Source: Incurvaria masculella (Eukaryota; Arthropoda; Insecta; Lepidoptera; Incurvariidae). From it: DNA of 64,000 bases. The DNA is taken from contig OX335646.2 of NCBI GenBank assembly GCA_946894095.1, positions 19,958,077-20,022,076 on the forward strand, in the 5' to 3' direction. Of this stretch, positions 54,133 through 63,804 are shown piece by piece. Numbering within the stretch: position 1 is the first letter of the stretch; the number at the start of each line of letters is the position of its first letter. The notes below the pieces were generated by a model. That model had not been told where the DNA came from and searched no databases. It worked only from the letters and a program-made list of their open reading frames with translations. A program made the position numbers and the translations under genes.

Positions 54133-54486
54133 AGAGCCGGTAGTCTAAGTTGTCAGCTAAATTGGCGTTACGGCAAACCGATCGACTGGCGTTTTCAAAT
54201 GTATGGAGAAATTGAAGAGCGCGCGCAGCGGGCGTTAAGCGAATTAACATTTGCGAGTCCGAGCTTGATTTGACAGCTTACTCAACGTTGCCGTAAATAC
54301 GTCGACGTTGCCGTTTACGTCCACTCCGCGTTTTCATACAAATCGTAAGTCCGCGTTTGACTTTGACAGCTTGAAGAACTAAAAACACAGAATATCTAGT
54401 AAAAACTTGTATGGAGTTTGGAGAAAACGCCAGTCGATCGGTTTGCCGTAACGCCAATTTAGGTGAGAACTCAGACTGACCACTCT
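54133..54486 (+). mobile_element. MITE-A, second near-identical copy
   Basis: It matches 11573-11927 over its whole length with about a dozen differences by eye. Terminal inverted repeats AGAGCCGGTAGTCTAAG and CTCAGACTGACCACTCT are intact. It interrupts a GC-rich stretch (TTTTGTGAGTGC left, GTAGTGCCGTGAGG right); AGTGC occurs close to both ends. Confidence 0.85.
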
Positions 54487-55065
54487 GTAGTGCCGTGAGG
54501 TCGCATTCTTCAGCCAGCCAACACCTACCCGCGACGCCGCTCGTGTCACGCCGAGAAGTCAGTGAGCTCCCTAACCTCCTATGCCAGACCCATATGCTTA
54601 TGATCTCTGCAGCCCCACTACTTAGACCGGGTGAGCACCTAATCTTAAAACAACATAACATAATATTAACTAACCGTCTTGTACCAAAATATAGCTTGAT
54701 GACGACAGTATTGGTGGATAGACAGATTGGTAATTTTGTAAAATACTATTGCAGTAAAAAATGTTTTAGCGTAGGGTTTTAACCCAAAATCCGCGCCATT
54801 TGCGCCGATTTTATTGGATAATTTGTACCTACCTGTATTCATTTATTATGTAGGTCCCATGGATGTATACATAGCACAGTTAGTTCAACGTGGCACTAGA
54901 ACTAAGAACGGCCACATGAATCATTGCAATCTTTAAACGCTTCGTTAGTGACACCTGTGATTAATCGGTACTGAATAGTTTAGGTCGACTTAGTGCCGGT
55001 TCACAGAAATGTATGAGGACACTGGTGTTCGTCGCATACTGCTTATTTCCGACTTTACGTCTTCT
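54487..55065. other. No gene recognised
   Basis: 54490-54630 is GC-rich and continuous in character with the sequence left of MITE-A. The frame 54495-54782 has no known match. Confidence 0.35.
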
Positions 55066-55377
55066 TTAAGAGGATAATGAGGTGACCAAATTCCATAAAA
55101 CGGCTCGAGCCTGTTTCCTCAGTTGAAGTAAGAAAAATGTTTCTGAAATTTTTAACCTTAACTAAATCAACTCAGCGCTACACCTGCCCCTCTAAAATGT
55201 GTATAAAAATTTTGAAGGGCGTCGATCATGGATATAAGTTAAGTTATAAAAACGTATAGACGTAGCTCTCAGTTGGTTCATTTAATGTGCAAAATTTTAG
55301 AAAAATATTCCTTAATTTGACTCAGAAAATAGGCACGAGCCTATTGTATAGACCTTGATCACCTCACTATCCTTTTA
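55066..55377 (+). mobile_element. R14 foldback MITE, complete
   Basis: Arms beginning AAGAGGATAATGAGGTGACC and ending TGATCACCTCACTATCCTTT are inverted over most of the element (GGCTCG-GCCT, CTCAG, CAACTCAGCGCTAC against AGCTCTCAGTTGG). Fragments lie at 22505, 29244 and 32810. Confidence 0.8.
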
Positions 55378-56319
55378 CTTAATAATAACGAATGCTAAAA
55401 TGATAACTGTATTGACGCCAAGTTATTGGTTTTAAAGTAATTTTATTTTACCGCAAAAATAACGAGCTACTCCTTGTACTGGACATTATTGGGTCGGTTT
55501 CATTCCTTACAAATTTAATTTAAACAAAAAAGTAATAGATATAAGCGTTAATAAAACAATAATATTTTAGTATATTTACTCAATAGCAACGTCTCTAACC
55601 ATTTCCTGACAGCATATATTTCAAATCTCAAAGCCTGCACACTTTTATCACGAGTTCCGACATTCGCATTCAGGGAGCAATTGTGCAAATGTAGCTCCGT
55701 ATGATTTACGATTATGTATACGCTGTAGATGAATATATAATGCTCGTAAATCAGATACTGCAGAGAGGATGTACGAGTGTGCTTAGATTTGCTAAAACGC
55801 GGTCAATGCACTGGTTCGTTGCCCACCGCATGTATGAGTGCGAATTCGGGACTTTAAGATAGGAAGAGGAGCGATTAAGTGCGACGTTACGCTTCTGCAC
55901 TCCCTAAGGGGCGCGCTGGGCGCGTGCGAGGGAATGGAAGTAGTGAATGGCATAAGCTATACGTATAGGGCGTTGTCCGGTAAGGACTTGGACACGTGTT
56001 CATAAATCTCAAGTCGGCGCGATGCGCGACCGCCCTCGCCACCGCCTACCTACCCCGGCATGGGCGGGCTGACACAATTTTTTGGACCGTGAATTAACTT
56101 TTTGGACTTTCTTGCTATCCGCGAGTCAAGTATATTTATGGTATATCCGGTTTAATAGTGGCTCACAGATTCACTAAGTTATTTTGCCAATATAAAGCAA
56201 ACTAAATTGACGGGGTCGTTACCCTATCAATTACCCACTACGGGCGATAACTGTTTACATGCTCTTAATGTTTATAAGGGCTTTGAAATTTAAAATTCGA
56301 AAATATATTTTCGAAATAT
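55378..56319. other. No gene; mixed sequence with GC-rich parts
   Basis: 55860-56060 is GC-rich (GGGGCGCGCTGGGCGCGTGC). 56215-56265 repeats the phrase ACCCTATCAATTACCCACTA of 19013. Nothing codes. Confidence 0.4.
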
Positions 56320-56611
56320 ACAGGGTGACTGGGTAAAGAACAGGGGGCTCCATATCTGATACGTAATCCAAAACTGTAATTATTCAATCAAGTTATTGTT
56401 TAAAAAACTGTCCCAAAAAATTCCAAAGTATGAAACGCCTACTAACCGAAGCGGAATATGCTAACGCATGGAGCTAGACTCCCCTACCCCTTCCCCCGCG
56501 CCCTTTGTGGCACACGCCGCCGACCGCCGCACGCGCGCCTTTCTGTTTCAGTCAGTAGTCAGTACCTACGCAGTTCGCGTGAGCGTCACAGGTATCGTGA
56601 GACGCTCTTAA

Positions 56612-57153
56612 GGTGGCCCAACCCGGCGGGCCTAACTCATTCGCGGGCACGGTACAAAACCGTGCTGTTGCGCTCTGGGACCATCTCTGTTTCAAAGAAT
56701 AAGACAGGTTCCGTGATGAGGAAGATGCAACATGTCCACAAAAAAGACAATGTGCATAATGTATGACTTGGTAAGATTTACGAAAATTTTAATTTCAAAA
56801 CGACTTATAGCTAAAAGTAAACCACGACCGCTGTAGTCAAAAATCTAACAAAAACCAAATAGATCATAAATTTTGATTAAATAAGCTATGTCTGATGACT
56901 AATCTTTTTAAGATGTTCTTAATTTATCATTGCGTAATCCACCTCCAAAGTTATTGTATAAAACGCGCAAAAAATTCAAACTTTCGGACCTTATAATTTA
57001 GAAACCAAACACAATTTTACAATGCCAATGGTCATCAGACATCTAGATCGATCAAATAAAGCTATTTTGAGCAAAATTTTGGATCTCTGACAAGAAATAT
57101 GGGCGTGATCTTCTTTCCCCTTTTGTATAGGGAGATGAGCGGGATGGGCCACC
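56612..57153 (+). mobile_element. 542-bp TTAA-flanked element, copy 2
   Basis: TTAA at 56608-56611 and 57154-57157; ends GGTGGCCCAACCCGGCGGG and GCGGGATGGGCCACC. It matches copy 1 (35684-36225) in reverse throughout and has the same length. The internal 102-codon frame (56458-56766) starts outside it and is not a gene. Confidence 0.88.
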
Positions 57154-57201
57154 TTAAGTCCCGAGTCGCGAGTTTTTAAGTTTGCATAATATCAGTGCGA
57201 C

Positions 57202-58228
57202 ATGGAATTTACGAATGCTGAATACGCTGACATTGTCACTACTTACTTACGCGATAGCGAACGACAATACTTGAGAAGCCGCCAGATTGTACGCTGAATG
57301 TACCCCGGACGAAGGATACCATACGTGTAACCCAGAGGCTCCGAGATTACGGACAGTTCACAGTCCCCGCTCACGCGCGTGCACAAGGTAACCAGATGTT
57401 ACCTGTGAACATGCATGAGGCCATTCTGCAATACTTTCGTGAAGATCCACGAAGGAGCACCAGACAAGCTGCTAGAAGATTCAACATCAGCCAGTGGACG
57501 GTGTGGAATCTTTTGCATCGCGAACGACGGCACCCTTATCATTTTCAACGTGTCCAAGAGTTGGGGGTGCACGACCATGGGCCAAGGACAGTGTTTTGCG
57601 AATGGTTCCTGCGTCATTTGCAAGAAATAATTTTATTCACTGATGAATCATTATTCACCAGAGCAGGAGTATTCAACATTCATAATGAACATTGGTGGAG
57701 CTATAACAACCCTCATGTGACGCGTGAAAGTTCATTCCAGCACCGATTTTCAGTTAATGTGTGGGCCGGTATCGTGGGACAGACCTTACTAGGTCCGTAT
57801 TTCATTAATGGACGCTTAGACGGTGCAAACTATTTGCGAATATTAAGAAGAATTACGAATCGCATGATGGACGATGTTCCACTGAACATTTATCGTAATT
57901 GGCACCGCATTTTTTATCAACACGACGGCGCGCCTGCTCACTACGCATTAAGAGTTTGAAAATCGTTGGCGGGGCGGTCCTGTGGCTTGGCCTGCTCGTT
58001 CCCGCGACTTGACACCACTTGATTTTTATTTGCGGGGCGAAGTGAAGTGACGTGTCTATGAAACCGAGTTTCAAAATGTGCGAGAACTTAAAAGGCGAAT
58101 AAGAACCGCTTTTCGTGAGTTAAAGGAGGATGTGGAGGTGTTAAATGGACTCAAGAACAATCTGAGCAAGCGTGCGGAGTTATGTTTGAGGAGAGGACAT
58201 TTTGAGCACATGATGGGGTACGTCTAAT
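57202..58228 (+). pseudogene. Tc1/mariner-superfamily transposase (DDD), broken
   Basis: The N-terminus MEFTNAEYADIVTTYLRDSE (57202) runs into a TGA at 57295; a frame change there leads into VTQRLRDYGQFTVPAHARAQ and the main frame 57396-57959. This has a helix-turn-helix (RRSTRQAARRFNISQWTVWN), LFTDESLFTRAG (first Asp) and FYQHDGAPAHYALRV (second Asp). A second frame change at about 57957 leads to GGPVAWPARSRDLTPLDFYL (third Asp), a TGA after GEVK, and a tail ending RRGHFEHMMGYV at 58228. Total length is about 340 codons, normal for the superfamily. Two frameshifts and one stop make it inactive. I cannot name the exact family. Confidence 0.85.
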
Positions 58229-58230
58229 TT

Positions 58231-58805
58231 GGTAAGTAGGTACCTAGTCACTTCGTTTTTATTTGAATAATTTAGAAAAGATGAAACCATGAATGAATAC
58301 CCATCTAATTGATTACTTTGTAACAATGTAATTTAAATGGAGGAGGAGAATGATTTGACACCGGTGGGCGCACCCCCTGCGCCCGCCCGCCGCACCGGTC
58401 GCACCGCACCCGTAGGTAGCTATGTGGATGGGAAACAGTCAGCTAGCCGCTTGTGTTGGAACGTGTCGTCATAGTGTGACCATGATTTATGGATATACAA
58501 AAATAATTGTTTTTCAGGGTATGCTTCTTGCAGTTGGATAATGGTATGATTTTTTAGCTCCTAATAGGGTGCTAATATGTGTGCTAAAAGGCTTAAATAA
58601 ATAAATAAATAAAAAGGGTACTGATTAGGCCCTATTGATTTGATCGACCTTTACACTGTCACCCGTATGTTATTTTTATTTTTTTAACATACCTTGATTG
58701 GATTAATAAAAAATCCATATTTTCCTAGAATATAGAAAAAAATGTTGGTATCTGAACATATTTAAATATGTAGTTTTACCCATTTCGTCACACCTTGAAT
58801 CATTT
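58231..58805. other. No gene; (AAAT)n tail at 58589-58612
   Basis: 58370-58420 is GC-rich. TTAAATAAATAAATAAATAA at 58589 looks like a LINE tail without its LINE. Confidence 0.35.
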
Positions 58806-58922
58806 AAATACCTTGCTCCGGAATCTTTCTGTCGAGATAATCGCTTTGACTACCGCTACAAAAGCGATTTTCTCGACTGAAATATTCCTGATTCCCGAGC
58901 ACGGAATTTCAAGAATAGGGCT
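58806..58922 (+). mobile_element. R4 MITE, decayed
   Basis: GCTCCGGAATCTTTCTGTCG, AAAAGCGATTTTCTCGACTG and AATTTCAAGAATAGG are recognisable parts of R4. The left arm is missing. Confidence 0.5.
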
Positions 58923-59336
58923 AGGTACATACCACAGTTAGACAGCCGGGATGTATGGTAATCCACTCACGCCGGCCATTCGATAAGGAGATTCCTAGAA
59001 CCGCGAAGAAAAGATACAATGATATTTAAGGCCGCGTATGAAGCTAGACAAATTCCCGATTTCCCCCCCACCGCTCCGCTAGACGCCGTAGCAGCAGTGG
59101 CGCCGTGAATCTTAGGACAAAACTGAAATGAGATATTGTTAGAGCGACACCTATACGCCGTCGCTGGAACTTCGTGAAAGTTGTATCGATCCCGCGGCAA
59201 GTCGTCAATGAACATACGACCAATCACAAGGCTCGAGATCACCCGCCATATTATTCACATTGCTGCTAGAAAACAGCCACCGTTTCGTCAGATCTCTACT
59301 TCATGAAAGGATTTACTATTTTCACATTGATCGTCA

Positions 59337-59419
59337 GTAGCTGGTTGGTGTAGCGCGTGAGACGTCTTATCTACAGTTATTGTTTGTTGGGGGGTGTCGG
59401 TTCGAATCCTGTCGGTTAC
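59337..59419 (+). tRNA. tRNA-like Pol III unit (pseudogene or SINE head)
   Basis: The ends pair as a 7-base acceptor stem (GTAGCTG with CGGTTAC, two wobble pairs). TGGTGTAGCGCGTGAGACG resembles an A box, GGTTCGAATCC is a perfect B box, and a T run follows at 59425. The T stem has a mismatch and the region between the boxes does not fold into a clear anticodon arm; it looks stretched, as in a class II tRNA or a derived SINE. I do not assign an amino acid. Confidence 0.4.
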
Positions 59420-59888
59420 AAAAATTTTTTTTCTGTTTTTTTACTTTTTATTGTTAATGGTGTATAGTATATAATTATAGCGTGGGTTAGACTTAATTGA
59501 TTTACACATATAAAAAAATATTACATAATAATAGGTTTTGGTAAAAGTTTTTACCTGAGAAACAATTTTAAAAAGTATAAACGTCATTTGATACAATAAA
59601 AAGTAAAATAACACTTTTAAAAAGGATAAAGGTGAGACGATGGAGAAATAATTTCCATACAACGAGCGCGCAAAAAATGCACGCAAAAAACGCAAATACA
59701 TTATATCGCCGTTCATAGCGCCGTAGCGCAGTGATGAAAACGGAGAAAAATCTAATTATTTGTCTCCCAAATTGATAGGTAAACTGATAAAAATAAGAAT
59801 TATTTTTCAATAAACCTGATGGTCGTTACGTCATTCTTCATTAGTAGTGAGAGCCGAAACAAAGGCCAAATTCCTCCCGCGGCACAAG
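59420..59888. other. No gene; AT-rich
   Basis: Strongly AT-rich sequence with short hydrophobic frames on the minus strand that resemble no protein. Confidence 0.4.
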
Positions 59889-59936
59889 CAGGTACCTACG
59901 TCGCTTATTCCATGGAATGTGACAAGTAGTGTCGAC
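59889..59936 (-). mobile_element. SINE2 fragment
   Basis: CGTCGCTTATTCCATGGAAT and GTGACA repeat the fragment at 3330-3350. Confidence 0.45.
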
Positions 59937-59939
59937 ACT

Positions 59940-60282
59940 TTTTAGGGTTCCGTACCCAAAGGGTGAAAACGGAACCCTATTACTAAGCCTCTGCTCTCCG
60001 TCCGTCCGTCCGTCCGTCCATCCGTCTGTCCGTCCGTCTGTCCGTCCGTCCGTCCGTCCGTCCGTCCGTCCGTCCGTCTGTCACAGGGCTCTATCTCATG
60101 AACCGTAATAGGTAGGCAGCTGAAATTTTCACAGAGTGTGTACTTATTTTAGTATATAATAGGTAAATTAAAAAAATATATAAAAATTAAAGGGGGGCCC
60201 ATACAAAAGAAACGTGATTTTTGGTGTTGATGGTACGGAACCCTTCGTGTGCGAGTCCGACTCGCACTTGGCCCGTTTTTTT
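59940..60282 (+). mobile_element. (GTCY)n-bearing element with an expanded repeat
   Basis: TTTTTAGGGTTCCGTACCCA opens it; the tetramer run at 59998-60078 (about 20 units, with GTCT and CATC variants) is the longest in the window; the 3' palindrome GTGCGAGTCCGACTCGCAC is perfect. A phrase from its 5' part (AACGGAACCCTATTACT) recurs at 60438. Confidence 0.88.
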
Positions 60283-60740
60283 AGTTCAATTTGCTCTCCT
60301 GTGGTCGCCTGGTACGCAGCATCCTCTATTTAGCTGCTTTTTGCCGCGGCAGCGAGTGCCGCGTCTTTTGTCGTTTGAACCTCTTTTTTTCGACGTTGGC
60401 GACGTTGTCGTCGTTGTTCGTCGTTGTTGATGTCAAAAACGGAACCCTATTACTGCGTGCAATTGTATTCGGTGCGGTGCGTACCTAGTTATGCGCTGCT
60501 CGTCGATTGTGCGCGGCGCGTACAATTGCTCGTCGATTGTATCTCGTTCACTCGCGTCAGTCGCGCGGTCGCGCCGCGCCGAAGTGTCTTATCATATTTG
60601 GACGCTCGTCCGCTCCGCTGTAGCGCCACAGAGCAGCGCTGTGCAACAATCGAATAATGTAGATTTGTATTCGAATGAATCGAATAACGGGAACAATCGA
60701 ATAATTCGATTGTTTTTATTCGCAATCGCCTATCGCTAGT
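60283..60740. other. No gene; GC-rich and AATCG-rich sequence
   Basis: GC-rich DNA (60460-60640) with open frames on both strands, then AATCGAATAATTCGATTG-type sequence next to the satellite. No product is recognisable. Confidence 0.4.
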
Positions 60741-61849
60741 CTACGACCAGTGTTTCCAATGATATAACGAAAACAAATTTTGACATGACAGACAGGCAGA
60801 TCAGGTCGGGGCGTTTATATTGAGTGGTCGCTTGATGGGTCTACGATCAGTGTTTCCCATGATATAACGAAAACCAATTTTGACATGACAGACAGGTAGA
60901 TCAGGTCGTGGCGGTTTTTTGAGTAGTCGCATGATGGGTCTACGACCAGTGTTTCCCATGATATAACGAAAACAAATTTTGACATGACAGACAGGTAGAT
61001 CAGATCGGGGCGTTTATATTGAGTGGTCGCTTGATGGGTCTACGATCAGTGTTTCCCACGATATAACGAAAACAAATTTTGACATGACAAACAGGTAGAT
61101 CAGGTCGGGGCGTTTATTTTGAGTGGTCGCATGATGGGCCTACGAGCAGTGTTTCCCATGATATAACGAAAACTAATTTTGACATGACAGACAGGTAGAT
61201 CAGGTCGGGGCGTTTATTTTGAGTGGTCGCTTGATGGGTCTACGACCAGTGTTTCCCATGATATAACGAAAACAAATTTTGACATGACAGACGGGTAGAT
61301 CAGGTCGGGACGTTTACTTTGAGTGGTCGCATCATGGGTCTACGACCAGTGTTTCCCAAGATATAACGAAAACTAATTTTGACATGACAGACAGGTAGAT
61401 CAGGTCGGGGCGTTTATTTTGAGTGGTCGCATGATGGGTCTACGACCAGTGTTTCCCAAGATATAACGAAAACTAATTTTGACATGACAGACAGGTAGAT
61501 CAGGTCGGGGCGTTTATTTTGAGTGGTCGCATGATGGGTCTACGATCAGTGTTTCCCACGATATAACGAAAACAAATTTTGTCATGACAAACAGGTAGAT
61601 CAGGTCGGGGCGTTTATTTTGAGTGGTCGCATGATGGGCCTACGACCAGTGTTTCCCATGATATAACGAAAACAAATTTTGACATGACAGACGGGTAGAT
61701 CAGGTCGGGACGTTTACTTTGAGTGGTCGCATCATGGGTCTACGACCAGTGTTTCCCAAGCTATAACGAAAACAAATTTTGACATAACAGACAGGTAGAT
61801 CAGGTCTGGGCGTTTATTTTGAGGGGTCGCATGATGGGTCTACGACCAG
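60741..61849 (+). repeat. 100-bp satellite, 11 units plus a 10-bp start
   Basis: Each unit begins CTACGACCAGTGTTTCCCAT, continues GATATAACGAAAAC and ACATGACAGACAGGTAGATC, and ends GTGGTCGCATGATGGGT. Units start at 60741, 60841, 60940 and then every 100 bases to 61740, with a broken start at 61840. The first and last units are the most divergent. Units 4 and 9 (GATCAG, CCACG, GACAAACAGG) and units 6 and 10 (GACGGGTAGA, CATCATGGGT) share private variants, so blocks of several units were copied together. Confidence 0.97.
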
Positions 61850-62024
61850 GCCGCCGACAAAAACTACAAAAATCCGCCCGCCGAGCTATCTGCCAAGGTC
61901 ATGTGACTTGTCCTGTTGCGACCCGTCCGCACGTTCCATGGGGAGGCGGATATTTGCGGCCGCCCCAATACTCGTAGTGCCCGCTAGGCTTGAGAAGGAG
62001 AATTTAGCATAATTACGTAACGAC

Positions 62025-62108
62025 AGTCGTGGCACAATGGTTTTAGTGTCGTATTTTTGCTGCGAAGTTGAGAACCACACAAATCGAAGTTCGGTTCCTG
62101 GAAACATC
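62025..62108 (+). ncRNA. tRNA-like Pol III unit
   Basis: CGTGGCACAATGGTTTTAGT resembles an A box (TGGCNNAGTGG with one change) and AAGTTCGGTTCCTGG a B box, about 50 bases apart, followed by TTTTTTT. Ends do not pair as an acceptor stem. It is probably a tRNA-derived SINE remnant. Confidence 0.35.
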
Positions 62109-63504
62109 ACTTTTTTTATATTATAACAAATATTTTATTTATTTATGATATTTTTATTTATTTATATCTTGCTAACCGAACGTTACTAACCAGTGTCAAT
62201 TATTTCGGCTTTAGACCTCAATAACATTTTACTGAGAATTTTACAGCGCCATCTATGAAGTTCAGCTGATGCTCGTAGGAATTTGGTTCGGAACTTTGTT
62301 ACTGTCGCGATCCAGAAAGCGATCTCCGCGTGCGGAGAGTCGTGCGGAGAGGCGTGCGCCCGCTTCGAAACATCGCAGCGGACTGAGGCTACCGAAATGG
62401 CGATAGATAGTCGCCAAGAGAACGAAAGGGAAAGGGATACTTTACGGTGCTCAGAATTTTTGTCGTAAGTCCAAAATTCATTTTTTTGATGCTTTGAATG
62501 AAAAATTGTGTCCAAATGAAACAATAATCATTCAAAAATTTGAAAATCATGATGCAAATATAATGTGAGATTACTAGCACTGTAATTAATACCAATTCTG
62601 AGAAATAAAGCATAATGTGAAAAAATCGACCTATTTTCGCGATATTTTTCTATCGGGCCAATGTTATGCTATTGGAACAATAATCATTCAGATTAAGCGG
62701 ATATAAGTGAAGTTTCATATAACGCAATTTTAGCATGATTAGTTCAATATTCTCTGAGAAATTAAGACAAAGCTAAGTGCGATTTAGCGTCATACGGAGC
62801 CTTAAGAGCGCTACGGAGCCTTTCCCGTAGCGCTTCCTCGATGTATACAGAAATATCGACTTTCGTTATAGAAGAATATATAAACGTACTTTTACAAATG
62901 TTACGCTGAAAAGTACGATGTGAATGGTATTAAAAATTACAAGATATTTCGTTTCGTCCAGTAGTTATGACAATTTACTGTAATTTTTTCGAGAATTATT
63001 ATATGCAATTGGAACGATTTTCATGTATTATGATTTCATTAGGTAGAAAGAAGACCTGCAGTCACTTAGTCCCCTCTTACGACTCAGTGGGTCCACTTGT
63101 GTTATTTTTGAGTGTCGGAACCCACACATCACAAATTGAATTGAAAATAAAAAGGGGTTTAAAAAAATATGGACATCTATTTTCATCTTAATAATAGGAT
63201 GTATGAAATGATTAGTTTCTATTTATGTAAGGATACATAGTGGCAATTTATAAGTTTCTCAAAAATATCTGAAGCCATACTGTCCTACCAGAATGTGGTT
63301 TACTACCGTATGTAGATTTTAAATTAATTGCATTACTAAACAGTTCATTCTATAATAATACCCTGAGCACAACTAAACGCTCCGACCATTTAACAGACAT
63401 TTGGTCCGTCGAAGTTACCTGCTGGAGTGGTGGCTTGCAATTACATGCGAACAGCGAGCAAAGTCTAATAACGTGGCTTGCTGTTCACGTTTATTCCTAT
63501 CCAC
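62109..63504. other. No gene recognised
   Basis: AT-rich DNA. The frames at 62186-62524 and 62967-63191 resemble nothing known. 62310-62400 is GC-richer. Confidence 0.4.
62246..62255 (-). promoter_or_regulatory. CTCF-like motif (TAGATGGCGC)
   Basis: The minus strand reads CTTCATAGATGGCGCTGTAA. Confidence 0.35.
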
Positions 63505-63775
63505 ACTATACTGTAATTGACCGAGCGGAACGCGGGCGGTCTCCGTTTCAGCATGGGCAAAATGCTTTAGTATGTCCGTCCGGCGGAGTCCGGCAGTCCG
63601 CCTTTCCGGCTGTTCTCGTCTGCAGGTCGCATTTATCAACTGATTCACGTGACATTTTTTGAGCAGTTTCGATCATTACTTATAGTAGGTATATGGTATT
63701 TTTCAGTGGAGCCATTTTGAAAAATGTTTAAATATGTCACAAAACAAAAGTTTGACACACGACCTAAAGCGTTAA
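63505..63775 (+). repeat. R25 dispersed repeat, second copy
   Basis: TAATTGACCGAGCGGAACGC, GGTCTCCGTTTCAGCATGGG and TGATTCACGTGACATTTTTT follow 48813-49075, with an extra GTCCGGC repeat in the middle. Confidence 0.6.
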
Positions 63776-63804
63776 GTAAGCACTATTGAGAAAAATATAT
63801 ATTC

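Larger units (their letters stand above)
56322..58230 (+). mobile_element. Mariner-like (DDD) transposon remnant with a nested MITE
   Basis: ACAGGGTGACTGGGTAAAGA at 56331 looks like a left terminal repeat. About 0.9 kb downstream begins a broken transposase gene (57202-58228). A 542-bp TTAA element lies between. No matching right terminal repeat was found after 58230, so the right end is lost or strongly altered. Confidence 0.55.

Noticed and set aside
53900..54640. Solo LTR interrupted by MITE-A
   Set aside because: AATAAA and GT-rich sequence are suggestive, but there are no TG...CA ends, target duplication or second copy, so I did not call it.
60741..61849. Regular repeat array as a CRISPR array
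   Set aside because: Units are contiguous 100-base monomers without spacers, in a eukaryotic sequence.
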